DNA from: Plasmodium coatneyi | Lineage: Eukaryota > Apicomplexa > Aconoidasida > Haemosporida > Plasmodiidae | DNA length: 64,000 bases | Direction of reading: 5' to 3' | Assembly: GCF_001680005.1 (NCBI RefSeq) | Contig: NC_033560.1 | Location: forward strand, 623,501-687,500 | Part shown: piece after piece, positions 56,204-64,000 of the stretch | Position numbering within the stretch: position 1 is the stretch's first letter | Layout: each line of letters opens with the position of its first letter | The notes under the pieces: model-generated | Databases searched by the model: none | The model's input: the letters and a program-made list of their open reading frames with translations, nothing else | What the model was told of the DNA's origin: nothing | Made by a program: the position numbers and the translations under genes

Positions 56204-59200
56204 GGTTAGCGCGGGGCACGAGATGAAAAAAAAGTGACAAATAAAAGGGGAAATAGAAAGGGCAGCAGAAATGGAAAAAAAAAAAAAAACTGAGGCGCAG
56301 CTTTTTCTCTCCCTCTCCGCTGCTACGGATAAGTATCACAAAACAGATGATTTTTTTTTTTTTTTTTTTTTTGAAAATTTCTCCAAACCAAAGATTTGGT
56401 GTCACTCCCGCTCGTCCATTTGCCCCAACGAAAGTAGAACCTCCATTATTTGCAGAGAAAAAGGTGTCATTTTGCATCCGGCGGGGCAGAGTGAATAATA
56501 TTCAGGGGCTTCGCTTCTTTCCTACCTGCCCCGTGAAGGTCGAACGGACGGATAAACGCGCTCGTGGGATACAATTACATCCACGCGTGAGTGTCTCACC
56601 GTCGCGGCCATCGTACGTTTCAATCTTTTTGCATTTTCTGCATTTGTTACAGTTTGTGCACTTTTTCAACTTTTTACAGTTTTTACTTTTTTCTCCATCT
56701 TAGCTTCCCCCCCAACGGAAAAGGAGAACAAAACTTCCCCTGGCAGCCGAAAAATGGGAAAGAAATTATTCCATCCAGGGGAGTTAACAACTCCTATAAG
56801 GGTTGTTCACCATGGAGCGGAAGAATATATCCATTCTTTTGCAATACCAATATATATGGATGCCCCTTTTTTTTTTTTTTTTTTTTTGCGTCTCTCCAGT
56901 GGACAGAGTTGTACGCACGTGATAGTAAAAATTTTAAATCGTTCATACTATGCAGAGAGCATGTCAGTAATGCGAACAGGTTTTCTTTAAAAAGGCAATT
57001 TTTTCTTTTAAACCGTCACTGTGGATACCCTGTTAATCCAGTTGGTTGTGGCACGTCTGTCTGGCGAACCCGTGTTGACAAGAGTTGCATACGTCTAACG
57101 GAGGATAGGTGGAAGTAGATTGGAGAACCATGCGAGCTCCGCTCCGTCGGTTAATCGCATGTGGGCGTTGGCAGATTAAATCACCCGTTAGCTTTACATA
57201 ATGGGAATATATACATGTGTATTTATATTTATATGATACTCCTCTGTTGGGACCACGTAGGGGTGAGGGTAGTTACTCTTCGCCGCATGTACGGAATGGT
57301 ACACTTGTACCTTCTCATCTCATGTTTGCAATAATTTTCCAGTTGCATTTCCCATGAGTAGTAGTGAGCGTGATTGCTTCCCTCTATCCGCTCGTGCAAC
57401 AGCAAAAGTGAGCTGCCTACCCACCGAACGTGATGACTGCCGATGGGTGTTTTTTAAAAAAAAAAAAAAAGTGGATCAAGTGAACAACTGGAAAAATGTG
57501 ACAAATGTTTCCTAACTGTAAGAACGTTCCGCACGCGGTGGTTGAAGAAGGCAAAAAAGAAAAGAATGGCATAATGTAGAAAGGGCCAAAAGTATTGCAT
57601 GAGAACCTACTTTGTGCAATATCAAGGGGCACACAATAATACCTGTAGGATGGCTCACTCATGTATGTACGCTAGGCGATTTGGCAATTTTGCTTGCACA
57701 CGAAAAAAAAAAAAAAAAAAAAGCGCAACCTCGGTAGGTACATCTGTAGGCATAAATAGGCACATGTAGGCAGACGTTTTACGACCCTTTCGTGCGTGCC
57801 TTCGACGAGCACATGGTCATGGCAAAGCGGGATGCCCCCAAAAGAGGGCACATATCTGCCACGTCTGTGCATGTCCGCCGTCCTTTCGAAGCTGCTACGG
57901 TTGCCTTTCTTCTCCCGGTTGTTAAACGCAATTCAAACTGGGTTGCGTTGTATTGGAACCGAGTTGGACTTAAAGCTAATGTTAAAGTTTAATTGGCCTC
58001 CCTCACCCCCCTTGTGTGTTTTTTTTTTTTTTTTTTTCCCCAATCCGTACAGGTATGTGGTTATACCTTGTGCATGCATACACTCCTTGCCCCCGCGAGC
58101 ATTTCAAACTTTTTTAAAAATTAAATTACATATTACAGTTAATGACCTGACTGCTTGTGTGAATATTAAAAGAAAATTTCTTTCCCATCCCTGTCATTTT
58201 GTTTCCCCCTTTTTTTCCCCTCTTTTCCCCTTTTTTCCACCTTTTTTTTTCCATTTTCCACACCACTCCACATTTTTAATCTTCACCTGGGACATCCGAA
58301 CGGGAAAAAAACAAACTGAGAAATAAACAGCCGTAATGGAGAAGATGGTAAAAAAACGAAAAAAAAAAAAAAACAACCCCTTACGTGAGTCATTTCGCTA
58401 ATGTTAAGCATTTTCATTTACGCTTCAGCAAGGCTGCCAATGTCCTTCCTACATATCCTCTGTTGCTTGCTTCCATATGAACAAAGGCAGCCAGCTGCTC
58501 CATGGCCTGCTTCATGGACGTCACCTATATATGTAGGCTTAGCTGCTTATGCGTAAGGAGTATCACCCCCCTACGTTGTTACACCAACGTGGTGTTTTAT
58601 TGTACACATATGAATTTTCCATCTACATATACCTGGCCCCTTTCTTTTCACGTCGAGTTTGCTTTTTTAGCACTGCTTTCACCCAAACGGTGTTTTTTTT
58701 TTCTTGCGTTGCATTTGCTTGCCACATAGATATGTCTTCTCGCCATACATATTCCACGTGTGTATGAGTTAACACCCGCAACGGAACGTGCACCCTTATG
58801 TAGACATGTGCAACCGTTGCCTCCACCTGATTTGTCAAAGTGGCCTCCTCATGATAATGTTGCTTTGCATTTTACTATAGAGTCGTAGTTGCTCTGAAAA
58901 ATGCCCCCTCGTTTGCGTCACGTTATGTTAGCATTCTTGTCACATTGTTACGTTGTTACGGTGTTACGTTGCTTCTTTTTTTTTTTTTTTTTTTTCACCT
59001 TGCCGTTCATACGTTTCAGCTAGCCATTGTCTACATGCGTATGTATTCCACTTGGCTGGAGGACAAAGAAACATTTTCCCCCCAACACAAGCATAAGAAT
59101 CGTGATTGTTCTTTTTTTTTCCGCTTCACACTGTGCTTCCTCTACGATGCATAACTGACACGTCTGTTTTTTCACACTTTACTGTGTACTTCTCACCCGT

Positions 59201-59426
59201 TGCAACTTTTTTCACTTCATCGTATCGCGTAATGTGCTAACTGCTGTGTCTGTTTGTTGCCCCGTTTTTTTTTTTTTTTTACCTGCACGTTCAGGCAAAA
59301 GTGACCAAATATTTTTGCTCACGGTTGTTTTTTTTTTTTTTTTTTTTTCTGTGTTGCATCCTTTGCTTATGACATTTCTTCATGTGATGCTCCTTCTTTT
59401 GCTCCCCCCCAACGCAGAGTAACAAA
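56204..59426. other. Divergent spacer between SNRNP27 and HMGB genes
   Basis: 3.2 kb with several T runs and no recognisable exon. The right end (59200-59426) ends CCCCAACGCAG before AGTAACAAA and the start codon. This looks like the acceptor of a 5'-UTR intron of the HMG-box gene. Confidence 0.5.
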
Positions 59427-59726
59427 ATGGCAGCCAAATCGCAGAAAAAAGTTTTAAGAAAGCAAAACAAACGGAAGAAGAAGGACCCCTTAGCTCCAAA
59501 GAGAGCCCTGTCAGCCTACATGTTCTATGTCAAGGACAAGCGACTCGAATTAATCAAAGAGAAACCAGAGCTCGCCAAAAATGTTGCGCAAGTGGGCAAG
59601 TTGGTTGGGGAGGCCTGGGGGAAGTTAAGCGCCGCACAGAAGACTCCGTACGAAAAAAAGGCCCAATTGGACAAGGTCAGGTACTCCAAAGAGATAGAAG
59701 AATACAGGAAAACAAAAAAGGAGTAA
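59427..59726 (+). CDS. HMGB2: High mobility group box protein (HMGB2-like)
   Basis: One exon of 99 residues, MAAKSQKKVLRKQNKRKKKD at the start. It is a basic N-terminal extension of about 20 residues plus a single HMG box (about 21-95): DPLAPKRALSAYMFYVKDKR, the core Trp in GEAWGKL, and the third helix YEKKAQLDKVRYSKEIEEY. There is no acidic tail and no second box, as is usual for Plasmodium HMGB proteins of about 100 residues. HMGB proteins bind and bend DNA in the nucleus. In malaria parasites, HMGB2 has also been studied as a secreted, host-stimulating factor. A splice acceptor (ACGCAG) ten bases before the ATG suggests a spliced 5' UTR. Confidence 0.95.
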   Translation: MAAKSQKKVLRKQNKRKKKDPLAPKRALSAYMFYVKDKRLELIKEKPELAKNVAQVGKLVGEAWGKLSAAQKTPYEKKAQLDKVRYSKEIEEYRKTKKE

Positions 59727-61839
59727 AAGCCATCTGCCGGGGGTGCCGCACGTAATCATCCACACGAAAACTCATCCACACATGTACCCACCCACATGCA
59801 TATGCACCTGTTTTTACCCTCACGCATACGTATGCAAAACGCGTACGCATGCCCTTGCACGAGGGGGAATTCTTTTTGCAGCCATCGCGTGCTTGTGCAG
59901 GGATAACTCTTTCTTATCATTACTGTTACGTTGCAAGGACGCAGCGCTGCAGTGTACTTTTGGCGTGTGCCTCTATGTACACATGTATGTGCATATGTAT
60001 TATATATCTGCGCGCATGTAGTAGCTACCCCACGAACCGGCAATTGCACACACACACATAGACACACACAAACAGCTCATGGGCTGGTATGCTTGTAACC
60101 CCCGCACGTACGTTCACTTGTATGCGTGCCGCATTGCATATGTTCACGTTCGTATGGAACGTATGTGTTCATACATATGCATGACTATACTCTATATGTC
60201 GACTACTACGTTTAGCAACTTTTTTCATAATTCACTATTGTAGAAATATTCGCAACTTTTTTTTTTCTCTCTCTCTCTCTCTTACGAAGAATGAAAAGAA
60301 AAAAAAGGCTTACTCACTGGGGAGATAGGCCACGAAAGGTTGGTCACTAAGAAATGGTACACACAAAAAAAAATTCTTAAAAAGGCTCCATTATCACACA
60401 TACAAACAAACATATTCGAATTTGTTTCCATAAATTGTTCGATGTGCTCTCGTCACAATGGCTCATGGGTCACAGTTGACCGTTTCGCCATGGTAAGCAG
60501 GCCGAAGGGGGAGTAGTAGGCACATGAACGTATTCCCACGTGGTGCAATAATATGCATATAAAGTTTGCTGCTGTGCCCAGCTTGTCGCTCACCCAGGGG
60601 CACGGTGAGGCAACATAGAAGAGTAAAGAAGGAACGCGCAGAAAACTGACACACAAAAACAAAAGTGAAAGAAAAAATTGACACAAAATCGCCTGAACAG
60701 GACAGGCGAAAGTGGGCCATCTATCGAGCCAACAAGCTTTTTCTAAAAAATAAATTATGAACGAGTCATATTTTTTATTTTATTTTTTCAAATGAAGGTC
60801 AATAAAATAACACTCACCATTTCGGCGATTTTCAAAAAAACAAAACTAAAAGGAACTGCATCTTACAGCACTAGCAAAAGGCATACCATGTGAGTAAATG
60901 TGTAACGTGCGCTCACCTGAGTCATACGGGTGCACATAACGGAATAGTGGGCATATGTATTCTTTACGTTGGTATGCCAGTTTTTTTCCGTCCCCCCAAT
61001 GTGAAACCTTCTACAACGTTACAAAGGAGAAAAGGCAAAAAAAGGGGAATTCACCGAAAGGGGTTTTCGGTTAAAACAGTTCATAGCGCGCTCCTTTCTG
61101 CCAAGTGCGTATGCACATGAATGAAAAAAAAGATGGGAGGTATCAACGCGGAAAGCATCCATGCGATGATTTTTCCAGAGAGGGAACGGGCAGGAGTGTG
61201 CGTATCCCCCGCCACGAAAATGTGACCTCAGTCCATTCACTAAACTGAGCAAACACGATGGGTAATTTGCACTGGGTGGGACAACAGAATAGGGATTCCT
61301 ATCTCATGCTAATAGTTATATTTTTACTTTTTCTTTTTTTAATTTTCCTGTACATGTAGATCATTATGAACAAGCTGTTTGTTTCGAAGCAGTACACATT
61401 GCTTTTTACGCGAACGTAGGGGGGGACCCTTCCCCTGTCCATTTAAAAATAACATCGTTCGCTGTTTCGCTAATTAAATTTGCCTTAGCATGGCTAATCC
61501 GTTTGTACACAAGTTACAGTGCAGTTGTACGTGCACACGGGAATGATGTTGTTTACATAAAAAAAGAAAAATTATTTTTATGTGTTACGCATGATTGGGT
61601 AAAAACTGCGCTCTGTGTTCTTCCATGGAGGGGGTGGTGGTCTACAGTACGGACATGGGACAAAATAATCCATACGTATTCTCACGCGTGGGTATCAAAG
61701 CGCATATACACACACACTGGTGCTCCCCCATGAGGGCGTTCCTCGCACGTTTTTATTTTACATTATTTTTCCTCCGCCCGAGTTATACATGACGAGAACA
61801 AAGTCCCACACTCGTTGGTAAGGATGACCACTACGTCGG
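59727..61839. other. Convergent spacer
   Basis: Mixed sequence with a CT-dinucleotide run near 60270-60280 and (CA)-rich pieces near 60050-60070. No gene was recognised. The minus-strand open frames near 60450-60720 show no family resemblance. Confidence 0.5.
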
Positions 61840-62171
61840 TTACTTCTTCTCTTTATTCAGCTGGGAAAAAAAAAAAAAAAAGTACAAAAAAAAAGTACAA
61901 AATAAAAGTACAAAATAAAAGTACAATATAAAAGTACAATATAAAAGACATGTAGCAGCTGGGAGCATCGGAGGAGGATGTAGATACGCCAACACTCAGT
62001 GTTTGGTGCCACCAAAAGTTAACTTACCATGTCGTTCACGCGGTAATACATGAAGATGGCGCCCGGTTTTAGAAACAGTTCGTAGGAGGAGTACGTGGCC
62101 TCCACGGCCATGAAGGTCAGCAGGGCTCTTCGGATAATAGGCAGGCACACCGTTCCACAGCCGTACGACAT
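61840..62171 (-). CDS. 54-residue two-exon protein, unknown
   Basis: A very short spliced gene. Exon 1 (62028-62171) has 48 codons, starting MSYGCGTVCLPIIRRALLTF, with donor GTAAGT. Exon 2 (61840-61860, acceptor TCCCAG) adds LNKEKK and a stop, in phase. The sequence is GC-rich and coding-like compared with its flanks. A moderately hydrophobic segment (PIIRRALLTFMAVEATY) follows a short N-terminus, and the C-terminus is charged. That plan, basic residues before a short hydrophobic stretch and a Lys-rich end, is common in small subunits of mitochondrial membrane complexes (a QCR9-like subunit is one idea), but I see no diagnostic motif. Evidence for being real is the strong donor, good acceptor and phase match. 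The function is unknown. Confidence 0.6.
61880..61950. repeat. AAAAGTACAA tandem repeat
   Basis: Five to six copies of an AAAGTACAAAATAA-like unit lie in the intron of the 54-residue gene, just upstream (in its sense) of the last exon. Confidence 0.75.
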
Positions 62172-64000
62172 TTTTGCAATGTTCCGTTTGGGGGGACGGG
62201 TGTGTTTCCTAATGAGGATGTATAAACTTCCTCCACGTTTGGTAAGGATAAGCGCCTGTTATACGGGTGGAAGATATGTGTGTGGCACTGGAGTAGCTCT
62301 GTTTCCTTTTATTTGAATTCCTTTAGAGCAACGGGTATGTAACTTGAAGCATACGAACAACTCGGTTGGGTGGAGTTCCTCGAATGAGTGAGTTATTTGG
62401 GGGATGGTCAAGCAGGCGGCCTCTCTGGCTCATTCGCCTAATCACGGGGCGTTCCTTTTATGTTGCGCGCGTGCGAAAGTTGTTGCCGCGTTGGTAGGAA
62501 AATTTGGCCATTTGGGGGACTCGCGAATGGGATGATATGTTAACTCGTTGTGTTCTTCCCTTTGCGCAGTTTTCACTTAACATAACCTAACATAACCTAA
62601 TTTAATTTAATTTAATTTTTTTTTTTTTTTTTTTATTTATATTTCTTTTTTTTTCTTCACCCGCGTGGCGCAATTTTTCCGCCTGCCGCTCAACCGTAGT
62701 GCCCCTTTTTTTTTTTTTTAACTGCACAGGGTTCCCACGGGGATAATTGGGCCTCCCAAATAGGATAAAAAGAGGGGCACTGCAGAAATGAGTCTTGACC
62801 GCATGATGCATCACCAATTTGGGAAAAAAAAATTAAACAAACCAGCAGGAACTAATGCAGAGGGTCCTTTCCCCCCTCAGTTACTGCTAAGCGGATCAAC
62901 TAGGGGGAGGGTAACCGTTTGGCGCAGTATGTCCCCGAGAAGAAAATGGACTGCCTGCTTGGCTGGTTGCCAAACAGAAGGAGTGCTTCAATCCACTACC
63001 CCCTCATTGTAACACTCGGTGTGGAAACATGCGAAAAGTTTTTGGGGCGCCACTCTCCCAGCAGGAAAGATGAAAAAAGCAGACAGCTCTGTCCCATTGG
63101 ATGGGGAAAAATCCCCTCCGTCTATGGAGACACGTAACTCGAAAAGTTGTTCACAGGAAGGGTCGTTGGGGATGGGGTGCCCCCAAGTGCATACCATTTT
63201 GTGGAAAAAAAAAATTCTTTGGGGGGGTATTTACCCCTTGTTTGGTTAAACTAATGTTAAAGTGTTAAAAGAAAAAAAAAACTGATCAGGGAATCCCCCC
63301 CCTGGGAAGTATGTCAGACGTATGCATATACACATGTATGTATGTATGCACGTGCGTCCATAAAGGTGTGGCTGTCCCTGCGTGCGAGTGTGCAGACACC
63401 TCCACTGTGCAGTGGTTGTGAAATTTTTTTACGTCCATCCGGCTAACGCGGGTCATTGTTGGGTGCACCAATTGGTCAAAAAAAAAAAAAAAAAGACGCA
63501 AAGGAAACACGAAAAGGGCAAACAGGTTGTACAACGCGAAGACGCATTCTCCGATCTCGCATCACCATTGCACAACTGCTCAATCCAGGAGGGGTGCAGC
63601 AGAAATACGGAAAAAAAAAAAAAAAAAAAGAAACGAACGGAGTTTGCGCGGTAGACGAAATAAACGGGATAGTCTGCATAGGTTAAATAAGCGGAGGAAA
63701 AAAAAAAAAAAAAAAAAATTGTCTACGTCTGTGTGCAAAGTGGTGTAGGAAAAGGCGGCAACCACGTTTGTGCAGAAGTGATAGAACAGAAAACTAACCT
63801 AAGTAAACACCTCAATGCACATAAGTACCTACGGATGTGCGTTCACTTTAACAGACGCACGAATGGTTCAGTTTGACTGACCGGTAGAGGTTCCTTCGCA
63901 ATAAACGTCCAATCTGCCTCATACGAATCTTGCAAACAAGCTAAGCGGCAGAGAGGCTGTCATGTGTGGACGTCCTCACACGTATCCATTCACCCACTCA
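62172..64000. other. Right-edge sequence, unresolved
   Basis: A CATAACCTAA duplication followed by TTTAA repeats is at 62581-62617. A plus-strand frame starts at 62788 (MSLDRMMHHQFGKKKLNKP) and stays open to 63012, and other short frames overlap it. No splice model gave a recognisable protein, so this may be the start of a gene or noncoding. A runs are near 63480, 63612 and 63700. Confidence 0.4.

Noticed and set aside
1..64000. CRISPR arrays, insertion sequences, transposons, riboswitches and rRNA genes
   Set aside because: None was seen. The repeats present are minisatellites and homopolymers with no CRISPR spacing, and no transposase or reverse-transcriptase motif was found.

Overview
The window is nuclear DNA of a malaria parasite of the simian Plasmodium clade, most like P. 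knowlesi or P. coatneyi. The evidence is a group of PIR genes of the KIR type (a tiny first exon, a cysteine-rich ectodomain ending in one membrane segment and a basic FLYK-type stop, then a separate cytoplasmic exon), two PHIST genes, and a set of eukaryotic housekeeping genes with short introns and long A/T runs. No bacterial or viral gene was seen.

Region 1, about 1-23,000, is a subtelomere-type exported and variable gene domain. It holds a GC-rich, folded, Pol III-like RNA candidate (295-478, +), an apparently intact KIR gene (1814-3186, +), a broken KIR gene (4454-5798, +), a two-membrane-segment exported protein (6392-7248, -), two more apparently intact KIR genes (8560-10370, - and 11668-13111, -), and a head-to-head pair of PHIST genes (15280-16692, - and 19320-20532, +). 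Between them lie purine- or pyrimidine-rich minisatellites, telomere-like fragments, inverted repeats and AT-rich spacer. The genes in this part would act at the infected red-cell surface or in export to the host cell.

Region 2, about 23,000-64,000, is conserved chromosome core. In order it holds: a SNF2-family ATPase (+), a BEM46-like alpha/beta hydrolase with 11 exons (+), an A20/AN1 zinc-finger protein (-), the rRNA-processing PIN nuclease FCF1 (+), a dynactin p27/DCTN6-like beta-helix protein that probably carries a long disordered N-terminus (-), 14-3-3 (-), a CCCH zinc-finger protein (-), the tri-snRNP protein SNRNP27 (-), an HMG-box protein (+), and a 54-residue two-exon protein of unknown function (-). 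From memory, the BEM46, 14-3-3 and HMGB2 genes lie close together in one block of P. falciparum chromosome 8, so this part looks like a conserved synteny block abutting an exported-gene domain near 20.5-23 kb.

Most genes are spliced. I assigned exon borders by eye from GT/AG signals, reading-frame phase and family resemblance, so individual borders are predictions. The most unusual item is the structured RNA candidate at the left end. It has internal A- and B-box-like promoter elements, perfectly pairing ends and a T-run terminator, and it sits upstream of the KIR genes.
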